NCBI RefSeq assembly: GCF_030819275.1
Contig: NZ_JAUTBL010000002.1
Location: 932,501-996,500, forward strand
Direction: 5' to 3'
Source of the DNA: Agrobacterium larrymoorei
Lineage (GTDB): Bacteria > Pseudomonadota > Alphaproteobacteria > Rhizobiales > Rhizobiaceae
DNA length: 64,000 nt
Within the stretch, counting starts at the first letter, position 1. Each line of letters starts with the position of its first letter. Positions 9,985 to 19,464 of this stretch are shown piece after piece. The notes beneath the pieces are model-generated. The model ran no database searches, was not told the origin of the DNA, and saw only the letters and a program-made list of their open reading frames with translations. Made by a program: the position numbers and the translations under genes.

Positions 9985-11100
9985 ATGTTTCACGTTATTT
10001 TCGGAATTCCATGGCTGGTGGTCGCTGTCCGCTTCATCCAGCCACTGCCCTGGGTTTGGCCTTTGAAGCTTGCCCTTACGCTGTTGTTTCTTGCCGCTTC
10101 GCAATATCACCTCTTCAGTCGCCTCTCGTCCGGCTCGGTCTTCTCGCCTGAGTTTCCAAGACCACTGATCATCTGCTTCAACCTGCTCTTCGGCTTCATG
10201 CTGCTGCTCGCCGTCTTCCAGATTGCTCTGGATGTGGTGTCGGTGATCCTGATGCTGTTCAAGGGGCACTTCCCGCTGGTGCCTTCCGGTGTCCGTTACG
10301 GGATGGCGGCTGTTGCTCTGGCTCTCTCCGCCTTCGCCGTCAGCCAGGCGGTCCGTGTTCCGCCACTGAAGGACATCGAGATTGCTGTCCCAGGGCTTGA
10401 TCCAGCTTTCGATGGCTATCAGATCGTGCAACTCACCGACCTGCATATCAGCCGCCTCTTTCCTGCCTTCTGGACGCGTGCAGTGGTCGAGAAAACCAAT
10501 GCGCTCAATGCCGACCTGATCGTCATTACCGGCGATCTCATCGACGGCAAGGTTGAAGCCAGAAGCAGCGACATTGCGCCATTGGCAGAGCTTAAGGCTC
10601 GCGATGGCGTTTACACTATTCCCGGAAACCACGAATATTTCTTCGGCTATGACGAGTGGATGGCCTATTACCAGCGCCTCAACATGACGACGCTTGCCAA
10701 CAGCAACGCTGTCATCAAGCGCGGCAACGCGAAGCTCGTGATCGCTGGCGTCACCGACCTCTCATCGACGAGAACGGCGTTTCCCGCACATGACACGGCG
10801 GCGGCCCTCAGAGGCGCCCCCGCCGGTGCGCCTGTCATCCTGCTCGATCACCAGCCCCGTCAAGCGGCAGACAATGCCGCACTGGGTGTAGCAGTTCAGC
10901 TTTCCGGCCACACGCATGGCGGTATGGTCGTTGGGCTCGACCGCGTGGTCGCAGGCCCTAATAACGGCTTCGTATCCGGTTTCTACGATGTCGGCGGCAT
11001 GAAGCTTTACGTCAACAACGGGACGGCGCTCTGGCCAGGCTTTGCGCTGCGACTCGGCATTCCCTCCGAGCTGACCCGGATCACTTTGTTATCGCGCTAA
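9985..11100 (+). CDS. Membrane-anchored calcineurin-like metallophosphoesterase
   Basis: A 371-residue protein with four hydrophobic segments in the first 140 residues and then a metallophosphoesterase domain. The metal-binding motifs are TDLHIS, GDLIDG, GNHE (IPGNHEYFFG), a lone His in LLDHQPR and the closing GHTHGG. This layout is that of the YaeI/YkuE group, some of which hydrolyse lipid-linked or UDP-linked substrates at the membrane; the substrate here cannot be read from sequence. The ATG was preferred over an adjoining upstream TTG. It is convergent with the sensor kinase gene, with a short repeat between the two. Confidence 0.88.
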   Translation: MFHVIFGIPWLVVAVRFIQPLPWVWPLKLALTLLFLAASQYHLFSRLSSGSVFSPEFPRPLIICFNLLFGFMLLLAVFQIALDVVSVILMLFKGHFPLVPSGVRYGMAAVALALSAFAVSQAVRVPPLKDIEIAVPGLDPAFDGYQIVQLTDLHISRLFPAFWTRAVVEKTNALNADLIVITGDLIDGKVEARSSDIAPLAELKARDGVYTIPGNHEYFFGYDEWMAYYQRLNMTTLANSNAVIKRGNAKLVIAGVTDLSSTRTAFPAHDTAAALRGAPAGAPVILLDHQPRQAADNAALGVAVQLSGHTHGGMVVGLDRVVAGPNNGFVSGFYDVGGMKLYVNNGTALWPGFALRLGIPSELTRITLLSR

Positions 11101-11145
11101 AGCATGCTGCGCTAAACTGTGCGATGGTTTTGCGATCCCAAAGGC
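11098..11145. repeat. Short repeat related to the GCATGTCGCGCAAAA element
   Basis: TAAAGCATGCTGCGCTAAAC followed by GGTTTTGCGATC aligns with the better preserved copy at 46303. It fills the gap between two convergent genes and could fold into a hairpin through GCGC and TTTTGCG segments. Confidence 0.55.
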
Positions 11146-11160
11146 GGTGAGCGAGGGTCT

Positions 11161-13557
11161 TCAATTCAGCTTGTGAGAGCGCAGGAGCTCCAGCTTGTTC
11201 CTCGCCTGATAAGCGAGATACGGCATATCCTTGGCGACATGGGCGTGCGGAATGAGGATAGTGACCACCGTTCCCTTGCCCTCGCAGGAGCGGATTTTCA
11301 TTTTGCCGCCATGGAGCCTGACCAGCGAGCGGGAGATGGCAAGACCGAGGCCAGAGCCACCTTTGCTCTTGGCATATTGGCTCTGTACCTGCTCAAACGG
11401 CTGGCCGATCTTGTTGATGGCGGCAGTCGGGATACCGATGCCGGTATCGGCAATCGTCAGCATCAAGCCGTTCTCGTGCACATGGGTGCGAAGCTCGACG
11501 CGGCCGCCGTCGTCGGTGAACTTGACTGCGTTGGACAGCAGGTTGAGCATGATTTGCTTCATGGCGCGGCGGTCGCCGTTCATATGCATATTTCTGCACA
11601 GGCGCTGCTGAATAGTGATGTTCTTTTGCGCGGCCTGGATGGCCGTCAGGCGCAAGGTTTCTTCCACCAACGGCGCAAGATCGACCCTCTCGCGGTTGAT
11701 GCGCATATGGCCTGCTTCGATCTTCGACATGTCGAGAATGTCGTTGATGACGTTGAGCAGGTGTTGGCCGCTATCATGGATGTCGCGGGCATACTCGCTG
11801 TATTTAGGCGAGCCGACCGGGCCGAACATTTCAGCCACCAGAATTTCGGAAAAGCCGAGAATGGCGTTGAGTGGCGTGCGCAACTCATGGCTCATATTGG
11901 CGAGGAATTCGGACTTCGCCTTGTTGGCCGCTTCGGCGCGCTCCTTTTCCGCCTGATAGAGGGCATTCGCGTCCGAAAGCTCGGTCTTCTGCCGCTCGAG
12001 CTTGTGGCGGGAGGCGGAAAGATCGCCAATCGTTGCCATCAGGCGGCGCTCGGATTCGCGCAGTCGGTCCTGGTGGCGCTTCAGAAGCGTAATGTCCGTA
12101 CCGACGGAGACAAGACCGCCATCGCGGGTACGGCGTTCGGTGATCTGCAGCCAGCGCTCATCGGCAAGCTGCACTTCCGTGGTGCGCGATAGTCCCGACT
12201 GATCGGAGTCTGCCACACGGCGCTCGACGATCGGACGTGCGGCGGCGCTGTAAACGACCGAACGTTCCGTGCCGGGCACCAGTGCGCTGTCGGGCAGACC
12301 ATAGGCCTGCTGGAAATGCGTGTTGCACATCACAAGGCGATCGTTCTTGTCCCACAGGACGAAAGCTTCCGATGTGCATTCGATGGCTTCTGCGAGGCGT
12401 TGATCGGCCTCCGCATAACGTTGTGCCAAGCGGTGCTGCTCCGTCACATCCATGGCGATGCCGATGACACGCGGGCCGTTCCCCGTGTGGATCACCTGTG
12501 CACGGGCGCGCAGCCAGACGTAATGCCCATGGGTATGGCGCATGCGGAAAATCTGATCGATCTGGCGCAACTCGCCGCAGCCCACCGAGCGTGCGAGTTC
12601 GTAGAGATTTCCATCTTCGGAATGCATCATGCGTGCCGCATCGCTGAAGGAGAGCGGCTCGGTGCGCGGCGGCAGGCCGAGAATTTCATAAAGCGACGTG
12701 GACCAGAACATGCGCCGTGTCGACAGATCGAAGTCCCACAGGCCACAGCGGCCACGAGACAGGGCCGTCTCGACGCGAAGGTTGGATTCGACAAACACTT
12801 CGTCAGCGGTACGCGCCCGCTTTACCTGCATGTAATAGGCATAGAGAATAACCAGCAGGATGGAGGAAATGCCAGCGAAGAGGGTGACGTTCATCGCCAC
12901 TTCGCTGCGCCAGAAGGCGCGCATGGGCTGCAAGGAACGGGCAGTGATGATCATGCCGCCATCGGATCCAAGCGGCAGCATCGTGGCGTAATGCGGCGTA
13001 TTATCGATATCCGTTTCGATCGTTCCGGGCGCACCGGGGAAGCGGCGAACAATCGCGATCTCTGGAAGCAGGGTGGTCAGCGATGTCCCCACATAGGATG
13101 CCGCGTGAAGGCCGACGCCGCCAAAGATGCGGCCATTCATTCCCGCCACCAGCACGACGGTATCGTCATCCATGCTGCCAGCCGGGAAAGATTGATTAAG
13201 GCGACGTTCGACGGCAGCGCGGTCCTGCGTGGCAGCCAGAGCCTCGACGCCGGAAAGTGCTGCGCGTGCCGTCAATGCGGAAAGCGCTGTCGTCTGCCGT
13301 GCCGCATTTTCCATGCGCTCATATTCCGCGGTGATACCGAACATGCGCGATGCTGCGATGACGACCAGGAAAGCGAGAATGAGAATGGGGATAAGACGCT
13401 TGAGCAGCGTCTCAAGCCTGCGGGCCTGCAACAGCATGGCGAGCAGGTTTCCGGCTGAGGAGAAGCTCTCCGCCGCCCTGTAAGCCAACGCCGTCATTTC
13501 AGCAAATCTGGCATAGGGTCGCTCATCGCCCGCAGTCGCCCGCCGCACGTTCGTCAT
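11161..13557 (-). CDS. PAS-domain sensor histidine kinase of the PleC/DivJ/PdhS/CbrA group
   Basis: A 798-residue membrane kinase. A first helix (IPILILAFLVVIAAS, about residues 55-70) and a second (VTLFAGISSILLVILYAYY, about 222-240) frame a periplasmic domain. Two PAS domains follow (about 265-375 and 385-500), then a coiled-coil and the kinase core with H-box MSHELRTPLNAILGFSE (His near 557), N-box LLNLLSNAVKF, DTGIGIP and GGSGLGLAISRSL. The H-box is the one seen in alphaproteobacterial DivK-linked kinases (PleC, DivJ, PdhS; CbrA in Sinorhizobium), which control CtrA. Its place beside pepN and a CtrA-type box upstream support a cell-cycle role; it may be the Agrobacterium PdhS2/CbrA orthologue, but I cannot confirm this from the window. 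Confidence 0.88.
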   Translation of the reverse strand: MTNVRRATAGDERPYARFAEMTALAYRAAESFSSAGNLLAMLLQARRLETLLKRLIPILILAFLVVIAASRMFGITAEYERMENAARQTTALSALTARAALSGVEALAATQDRAAVERRLNQSFPAGSMDDDTVVLVAGMNGRIFGGVGLHAASYVGTSLTTLLPEIAIVRRFPGAPGTIETDIDNTPHYATMLPLGSDGGMIITARSLQPMRAFWRSEVAMNVTLFAGISSILLVILYAYYMQVKRARTADEVFVESNLRVETALSRGRCGLWDFDLSTRRMFWSTSLYEILGLPPRTEPLSFSDAARMMHSEDGNLYELARSVGCGELRQIDQIFRMRHTHGHYVWLRARAQVIHTGNGPRVIGIAMDVTEQHRLAQRYAEADQRLAEAIECTSEAFVLWDKNDRLVMCNTHFQQAYGLPDSALVPGTERSVVYSAAARPIVERRVADSDQSGLSRTTEVQLADERWLQITERRTRDGGLVSVGTDITLLKRHQDRLRESERRLMATIGDLSASRHKLERQKTELSDANALYQAEKERAEAANKAKSEFLANMSHELRTPLNAILGFSEILVAEMFGPVGSPKYSEYARDIHDSGQHLLNVINDILDMSKIEAGHMRINRERVDLAPLVEETLRLTAIQAAQKNITIQQRLCRNMHMNGDRRAMKQIMLNLLSNAVKFTDDGGRVELRTHVHENGLMLTIADTGIGIPTAAINKIGQPFEQVQSQYAKSKGGSGLGLAISRSLVRLHGGKMKIRSCEGKGTVVTILIPHAHVAKDMPYLAYQARNKLELLRSHKLN

Positions 13558-13654
13558 TGTCCCGCCTTGATGTCCCTCGTGTAAATTCGAAGCGCCGCCG
13601 CTCGAATCTGCGCCTAATGAATCAAAGCCGATTCGCCTTGTCCAGAGATGAAAG

Positions 13655-13669
13655 TTAAAAGATTTTTAA
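13655..13669. promoter_or_regulatory. CtrA-type binding site upstream of the sensor kinase gene
   Basis: TTAA-N7-TTAA is the full consensus of the cell-cycle regulator CtrA. It lies 98 bases before the start codon of the kinase gene on the minus strand, a usual position for transcriptional control. Confidence 0.6.
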
Positions 13670-13733
13670 CCCTTTGAACCGACTCGCGCTTTTTTTTCGA
13701 GCGCCCGACAATGCTGTTTTGGCTGCCGTTACG

Positions 13734-14042
13734 TCAGTTGTGGTCAAAGGCCTCAAGCGCGATCGGCAGGGCCTGCACCACGCAGTTTCCGACCGCAGGC
13801 AGACCTGCAAGAACGGCGCTGACGATCTCGTCCCGCGATGCGCCATGGGCCTTGGCTTCCTGAACATGAAAGGCAAGACCGCTCTCCAGCCGCGCGGCTG
13901 CGAGAATGCCGATATAGACGAGGCTCTGGGTTCTGGCATCGAGCGCTGAAGCCTTGCCAAGTCCTGCAACTCCTTCAAGCCATGCTGTGTAGTGGCTTGG
14001 TGCTTCCTTGCTGAAGCTCTGGAATGCCGGGCTGATTGTCAT
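13734..14042 (-). CDS. Carboxymuconolactone decarboxylase-family protein
   Basis: A 102-residue all-helical protein with the CMD core (LDARTQSLVYIGILAAARLESGLAFHVQEAKAHGASRDEIVSAVLAG). The CxxC pair of AhpD-type peroxidases is absent, so thiol peroxidase activity is unlikely and the function is open. The ATG giving MTISPAF was chosen; a TTG eleven codons upstream is less likely. It runs in the same direction as pepN but is separated from it by a strong terminator. Confidence 0.8.
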   Translation of the reverse strand: MTISPAFQSFSKEAPSHYTAWLEGVAGLGKASALDARTQSLVYIGILAAARLESGLAFHVQEAKAHGASRDEIVSAVLAGLPAVGNCVVQALPIALEAFDHN

Positions 14043-14107
14043 GTCGCGTCTTCTCTGTGCCGATCGATCGGGCAAATTTACGAGAAGAGCGGGAACCTGT
14101 TCTTGAT

Positions 14108-14142
14108 CTAAAACAAGAAAAGGCCGGAAGCCCGGCCTTTTC
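14108..14142 (-). terminator. Rho-independent terminator after pepN
   Basis: An 11-bp stem, GAAAAGGCCGG pairing with CCGGCCTTTTC across a four-base loop, lies 21 bases past the pepN stop. On the minus strand it runs into TTGTTTT. The A-rich and T-rich arms could also let it work on the plus strand. Confidence 0.85.
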
Positions 14143-14162
14143 TCATAGAGTAGCGGGCCCTG

Positions 14163-16811
14163 TCAGCCCTTCAGCATACGTTCGACAATGTCGCGCACGT
14201 CGGTTGAGAGCCCCGCGCTACGCTCGATCGTGCCGAGGGCAGCACGCGCATGATCGGCGCGAACCGCCTCGAGCGATCGCCAAGAGCGCATGGAGGTCAA
14301 AATGCGTGCTGCGAGTTGCGGATTGCGCTTGTCGATGGATATGATCTGCTCGGCCAGGAAGTCGTAAGCCTTGCCATCCGCACGATTGAAGCCCGTTGGG
14401 TTGCCGAAGGCGAAGGTGCCGATCAGCGAGCGGACGCGGTTTGGATTGGTGGCGATGAAGTGCTTGGACGCCATCAGGGACGTGATGCGTGCTAGGGCGC
14501 CGTCTCCCGGAATAGCGGCCTGAAGCGCAAACCACTTGTCCATCACCAGAGCATTATCGGCAAAGCGCGTTTCGAACGCCGCCAGCGCCTCGGACGCTTC
14601 GGCGGAGTCCGGGAACCGCTGGGTCAAGACGCTCAGAGAATGCGCGAGGTCAGTCATGTTCGAAGCATTGGCAAAGGTCTGCGCGGCGCGGTCGGGCGTC
14701 TCTTCCGCATAGGACAGATAGCTCATTGCGATATTGCGCAGAGAACGGCCTCCGGCACTTGCGGCATCCGGCGAATAATCGCGTTTTTCTTCGAAGCTTG
14801 AGAAGAGGCGCTTGAAGGTTTCGATGCCGGCTTTCGCGACCGCACCCATAACAGCGTTGCGCGCTTTGTGAATGGCGTCGGGATCATTATCCTTGCCCAT
14901 CTCGCGGGCCACATCCGCTTCGCTCGGCAGCGCCAGCGCCTGGGCACGGAAGGCTGGTTCGAACTCATCATTGCCGGCGATCTCGATCAGCGTCGAGATG
15001 AAGGCCGGATCGACGCTGACCTCGTTGCCGGACCGGACGGCCTGCGTTGCCGCAATCAGGTTGGGCAGGGCAAGGGCTGTCAGGGCCTGCCAGCGCGAGA
15101 AGAGGTCGGTCTCGTGACGGGCGATCTGGATCAGGTCGTCTGACGATTGCTCCAGATGCAGATTGATTGGGGCAGAGAAACCGCGGTTGATCGATAGAAC
15201 CGGGCGCGACGAAATGCCGGAGAAGGTGAAGCTCTGGCTGCGTTCCGTCAGATGCAGGACACCGTCCTTGAACTCGCCGCCTTCAACCTTGCTCGGCGTG
15301 GCGAGCTGGCCGTTATCCAGAATGAGTGCGGTCGAAAGCGGAATGTGCAGCGGCTGCTTGCGGCTCTGGCCGGGCGTCGGTGCAACCGTCTGTTCCAGCG
15401 ACAGCGTGAAGGTCGCCTTTGCTGCATCATAAGAGGTGGAGGCGCTGACGAGCGGCGTTCCGGCCTGGATATACCAGCGGAAGAACTGGGTCAGATCGCG
15501 TCCAGTCGCGTCTTCGAAGCACTTGACGAAATCTTCAACCGTCGCCGCATCGCCGTCATGACGCTCGAAATAGAGGTCGGTTCCCTTGCGGAAGCCGTCT
15601 TCTCCCAGGATTGTTGCGATCATGCCGGTGATTTCGGCACCCTTCTCATAGACCGTGGTCGTATAGAAGTTGTTGATTTCGCGATATTTGTCGGGACGGG
15701 GAGGATGGGCCAGCGGACCGCCATCTTCGGGAAACTGCTCAGACTTCAAGTGGCGGACATCGGCGATACGCTTGACCGCCCGCGAACGCATGTCGGAGGA
15801 AAATTCCTGGTCGCGGTAGACGGTCAGGCCTTCCTTGAGGCAGAGCTGAAACCAGTCGCGGCAGGTAATGCGGTTGCCCGTCCAGTTGTGGAAATACTCG
15901 TGCGCGATAATGCGCTCTATATTGGCATAGTCGGCGTCGGTGGCAGTTTCCGGATCGGCCAGAACATATTTGTCGTTGAAGACGTTGAGGCCCTTGTTCT
16001 CCATCGCGCCCATGTTGAAGTCGGACACGGCGACGATCATGAAGATGTCGAGATCGTATTCCCGGCCAAAGCGTTCTTCGTCCCACTTCATGGAGCGTTT
16101 CAGCGCGTCCATCGCGTAGGTCGCGCGCGGCTCCTTGCCATGCTCGACATAAATCTTCAGCGCCACCTCGCGACCGGACATCGTGGTGAAGCTGTCCTCG
16201 ACAACACCAAGGTCACCGGCAACGAGCGCGAAGAGATAGCTCGGCTTCGGATGCGGATCGAACCAGGCAGCGAAATGGCGGCCTTCGTCGTAATTGCCGC
16301 CGCCAAGGAAATTGCCGTTCGACAGGAGGAGCGGATTGCCTTCCTTGGCCGCGATGATGGTGATCGTGTAGGGTGCCAGCACGTCGGGACGGTCTGGAAA
16401 ATAGGTAATGCGGCGGAAACCTTCGGCCTCGCACTGCGTGCAGTAGACGCCGTTGGTGCGGTAAAGACCCATCAACTGGGTGTTGCTTTCCGGATTGATA
16501 TAATTGGTCACGCAGATCTCGAAGGGGGCCTCTTCCGGCAGATCGCGAATGGTCAGTCGTTCTGGCGTGACGTCATATTGCGTCTTAGGTATCTCGATCT
16601 GGTCGAGAAGCAGGCTCGAAAGCGTCAGCTCGTCGCCATCGAGGATAAGCGGCGAAGCCTTGTCCGCGCCCTCGCGGCGGTGAAAGATCAGCCGCGCTTC
16701 TACCTTGGTATTTTGTGGGTCCAGTTCGAATGTGAGGTCAACCCGTTCAAGCACGAAATCCGTTGGGCGATAATCCGCCAACTGAACAATCTGACCCGTA
16801 TCTGTTCGCAT
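14163..16811 (-). CDS. pepN: Aminopeptidase N (M1 family)
   Basis: An 882-residue cytoplasmic zinc aminopeptidase that removes N-terminal residues from peptides. Seen are the substrate-anchoring motif GAMENKGLNVF near residue 266, the zinc motif HEYFHNW (HExxH) near 302 with the third ligand Glu in LKEGLTVYRDQEF, and the C-terminal helical domain of the E. coli PepN type (DUF3458). Length equals the usual proteobacterial enzyme. It is divergent from the exporter gene to its right and followed by a terminator. Confidence 0.95.
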   Translation of the reverse strand: MRTDTGQIVQLADYRPTDFVLERVDLTFELDPQNTKVEARLIFHRREGADKASPLILDGDELTLSSLLLDQIEIPKTQYDVTPERLTIRDLPEEAPFEICVTNYINPESNTQLMGLYRTNGVYCTQCEAEGFRRITYFPDRPDVLAPYTITIIAAKEGNPLLLSNGNFLGGGNYDEGRHFAAWFDPHPKPSYLFALVAGDLGVVEDSFTTMSGREVALKIYVEHGKEPRATYAMDALKRSMKWDEERFGREYDLDIFMIVAVSDFNMGAMENKGLNVFNDKYVLADPETATDADYANIERIIAHEYFHNWTGNRITCRDWFQLCLKEGLTVYRDQEFSSDMRSRAVKRIADVRHLKSEQFPEDGGPLAHPPRPDKYREINNFYTTTVYEKGAEITGMIATILGEDGFRKGTDLYFERHDGDAATVEDFVKCFEDATGRDLTQFFRWYIQAGTPLVSASTSYDAAKATFTLSLEQTVAPTPGQSRKQPLHIPLSTALILDNGQLATPSKVEGGEFKDGVLHLTERSQSFTFSGISSRPVLSINRGFSAPINLHLEQSSDDLIQIARHETDLFSRWQALTALALPNLIAATQAVRSGNEVSVDPAFISTLIEIAGNDEFEPAFRAQALALPSEADVAREMGKDNDPDAIHKARNAVMGAVAKAGIETFKRLFSSFEEKRDYSPDAASAGGRSLRNIAMSYLSYAEETPDRAAQTFANASNMTDLAHSLSVLTQRFPDSAEASEALAAFETRFADNALVMDKWFALQAAIPGDGALARITSLMASKHFIATNPNRVRSLIGTFAFGNPTGFNRADGKAYDFLAEQIISIDKRNPQLAARILTSMRSWRSLEAVRADHARAALGTIERSAGLSTDVRDIVERMLKG

Positions 16812-17236
16812 AACTATTCCCGAATGAACCTTGCTTTTGCCGCTGCCTAACCATCATGCGGACATGATGGGTGAAAGTAAACTTGTCGATACGCGTCACC
16901 ATCATGGAGAGGCGGGGGACATGAGTCCCTGAAGTACTGCCAGAAAGAAGCTTTAATCCGCATCTGCGCACTTCCCATCAGCGTATGATTTCATGAAATG
17001 TTGAACGATTACTGAAGTTGCCAACACGCAGAAAGAGAATATCTCGAAAATCAATCGCGCTTTGGGATCCATCGTCACTCTCAATCGACAGGACCGACCG
17101 GCCAACCCCGCCGAATCGGTTTACCTCCGTTGGCCTGCGTGATCTAATGGCGTCAAAGTCGATCTGCTGTGCGGTGCGCTCGGGTCAAACTCCAATCTGC
17201 GGGCACCGCGTCTGCAAATCCCGATCGCAAGTTCCC
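16812..17236. other. 425-bp intergenic region between divergent pepN and EamA transporter genes
   Basis: No convincing gene. The frame leading into the transporter stays open but has the composition of non-coding DNA and no good ribosome site. A perfect 12-bp palindrome ATTTCATGAAAT lies at 16988-16999 and could be an operator for either gene. Confidence 0.5.
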
Positions 17237-18175
17237 ATGAGTGCAGACACATACAGTCCCGTGAGGGGCATTCTCCTCAAACTCACATCCGTCGCATTCT
17301 TTCTCGTCATGCAGACCTGCATCAAAGCCGCCGGACCGGATGTTCCTGCGGGACAGATCACCTTCTTCCGCTCGGCTTTTGCCATCCTTCCGATCATTCT
17401 CTATCTGGCCTGGCTTCGCAGCCTCACACGTGCTTTCCACACGAGCAATCTGTTCGGCCACTTCAAGCGCGGCTTTCTGGGCATTCTGTCGATGATGTGC
17501 GGCTTCTATGGCCTGACCTTGCTGCCGCTGCCGGAATTCATCGCAATCGGGTATGCCTCACCGTTGATGTCCGTGGTCTTTGCCGCCCTGATGCTGAACG
17601 AAACGGTGCGTATCTACCGCTGGTCAGCGGTCGTTGTCGGCATGATGGGGGTTGTCATCATCCTGTGGCCGAAGATGACGCTGTTGCAGAATGGCGGGCT
17701 CGAGGCAGGCGAAAGCATTGGCGCTCTGGCAGTCCTGTTTGGTGCAGTGCTCGGTGGATTGGCGATGGTCCAAGTGCGCCAATTGGTCGTGACAGAACGC
17801 ACGCCGACGATCGTGCTGTATTTCTCGCTGACGGGCACGCTGATTTCAGCCTTGAGTATGCCGTTCGGTTGGGAATGGTTGAGTATGCAGCAGGCCGTTC
17901 TTTTGGTTTCCGCAGGCATCGCTGGCGGTATAGCCCAAATTCTGCTGACAGAAAGCTACCGTCACGCGGAAGTATCGACGATCGCACCCTTCGAATATAG
18001 TTCGATCCTGCTTGGCATTGGTGTTTCCTATATTCTTTTCGGCGATGTGCCGACCTTCACGATGCTGCTCGGAACCAGCATCGTCATTTCAGCAGGTATC
18101 TTCATCATCTTCCGCGAGCACCAGTTGGGGCTTCAGCGTAAAGCAGCGCGCAAGGCCTCAACACCATCCGGTTGA
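17237..18175 (+). CDS. DMT-superfamily (EamA) transporter
   Basis: A 312-residue inner-membrane protein with about ten hydrophobic helices in two EamA repeats (for example LLKLTSVAFFLVMQTCIKA, and later ILLGIGVSYILFGDVP with ISAGIFIIFRE). The family includes exporters of amino acids and other small metabolites; the substrate cannot be inferred. The ATG giving MSADTYSPVRG was chosen because the upstream 73 codons are not family-like. No strong ribosome site is visible. It is followed by the double winged-helix gene after about 220 bases. Confidence 0.82.
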   Translation: MSADTYSPVRGILLKLTSVAFFLVMQTCIKAAGPDVPAGQITFFRSAFAILPIILYLAWLRSLTRAFHTSNLFGHFKRGFLGILSMMCGFYGLTLLPLPEFIAIGYASPLMSVVFAALMLNETVRIYRWSAVVVGMMGVVIILWPKMTLLQNGGLEAGESIGALAVLFGAVLGGLAMVQVRQLVVTERTPTIVLYFSLTGTLISALSMPFGWEWLSMQQAVLLVSAGIAGGIAQILLTESYRHAEVSTIAPFEYSSILLGIGVSYILFGDVPTFTMLLGTSIVISAGIFIIFREHQLGLQRKAARKASTPSG

Positions 18176-18397
18176 TTTCGTCTACCTGTGAATAAACACC
18201 TGTGAATTTTAAGAAAACTTCATGGTCTGACGCAGAAATGTGTTATGTACCTTATAGGTTGTGGGTATTGGGTGATGCATCTTGCGTTGGGATTTCAAGC
18301 CAGAAAAAATTGGGCAGCGCGGCGAGAGAAATGTCAGGCGTCCTCTTTTTCTTTTTGAGAGACGTGCCGCAGAATTATTGATGGCGGAGCCCCGCCG

Positions 18398-19261
18398 ATG
18401 AGCTTTACTTACGATGAACTCGTTGCTCATCCCGGTCTTTTGGGCGCCATTCAACATTTGGCGCGGGTATTGCGTGGGCGTTTCGATGAGAACCCCCGCC
18501 TTGCGCGCCTGCTGTCTGCGCACCAGAAATGGCTTCTCACACAGATGGCGATGGCGCTCAGCGCCGAGCAGCGTGCCCAAGGTTTCACCGTCGCCCAATT
18601 GCGTGAGATGGTGATCTCTACCGGCGTTGCCAGCCGCAACACGGTACAGAATTATCTCGATCAGCTTGAGATCTATCGCTACATCGAGAAGGCGAACCGT
18701 TCTGCCGCGACGAGACCCAAGCGCTATCGCGCCACGCAGATCAGCGAGCAGGGAATTTTCAACTGGTACTTGGCAAACCTCTCTGCCATTGACGGAATGG
18801 ATAACGGAAACCGCGCTGCCACGCTGATGGCCTATCCTCAGATCGTTGAACATGCCCAACCTGCGGCAGCGCGCGCCTGTCTTGCGGATCAACATTGGAC
18901 TGAGCCGCCGGAGCGCGTCGGGCTTTTTCAATGGGTGGAAGCTGGCGGTCTGGTCATGGACGAGATCGTTACCCGTGTTCGGGATACGGAGAATGAGCGG
19001 ATCGATATCGGCTATGTCGATGTCCGAGCGCTGGCGGCCACCTTCATGATGTCGCGCACGCATCTGCAACGGCTTTTGAACAAAGCTGCTGAACAAGGCA
19101 GCGTTGGGTGGATGGACGATACGCCACGCAGCGCCATGTGGCTGTCCCGCGACTTTCTTTGCGAGTATTGCGGCTGGCAAGCGAGGAAGCTCAAGCACGT
19201 GGAAGACGCGTTCCTTGAAGCGAAATCATTGCTTCGGGGCCAGCTGAACGTGGCTAGGTAG
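18398..19261 (+). CDS. Putative DNA-binding protein with two winged-helix segments
   Basis: A 287-residue protein that I cannot assign to a named family. Residues about 65-105 (FTVAQLREMVISTGVASRNTVQNYLDQLEIYRYI) look like a helix-turn-helix plus wing, and residues about 207-240 (VDVRALAATFMMSRTHLQRLLNKAAEQG) like a second one. No sensor or catalytic domain is clear. The ATG follows GGAG with good spacing. The 220-base upstream region is AT-richer than its surroundings. A role as a transcription regulator is inferred from fold-like patterns only. Confidence 0.7.
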   Translation: MSFTYDELVAHPGLLGAIQHLARVLRGRFDENPRLARLLSAHQKWLLTQMAMALSAEQRAQGFTVAQLREMVISTGVASRNTVQNYLDQLEIYRYIEKANRSAATRPKRYRATQISEQGIFNWYLANLSAIDGMDNGNRAATLMAYPQIVEHAQPAAARACLADQHWTEPPERVGLFQWVEAGGLVMDEIVTRVRDTENERIDIGYVDVRALAATFMMSRTHLQRLLNKAAEQGSVGWMDDTPRSAMWLSRDFLCEYCGWQARKLKHVEDAFLEAKSLLRGQLNVAR

Positions 19262-19381
19262 AGGATTAAGGCTCGCAGAACGGCGGTCGCCGACAAGGGA
19301 CCACGAGTCAACGTCCACCCGACGCGCAGACTTAATGTCCCACCGGCCAGGCTGTTTTGCGAAGCTCTCGTCTGAAAATGC

Positions 19382-19408
19382 AAAAAGCGCCTTCCAGATG
19401 AAAGGCGC
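19382..19408 (-). terminator. Rho-independent terminator on the minus strand
   Basis: On the minus strand GCGCCTT and AAGGCGC form a 7-bp stem over an eight-base loop, followed by TTTTT. It lies about 56 bases after the end of the small minus-strand frame at 19465 and some 400 bases after the uracil-DNA glycosylase gene. Confidence 0.72.
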
Positions 19409-19464
19409 CTCATCAGCATGGCAATTCATGCAGCATGTGCGGACAAGGCCGCACCAGTGTCGTC

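Noticed and set aside
16912..17236. N-terminal extension of the EamA transporter upstream of MSADTYSPV
   Set aside because: Residues are unlike the family, rich in Arg, Ser and Cys, and there is no ribosome site for the longer start.
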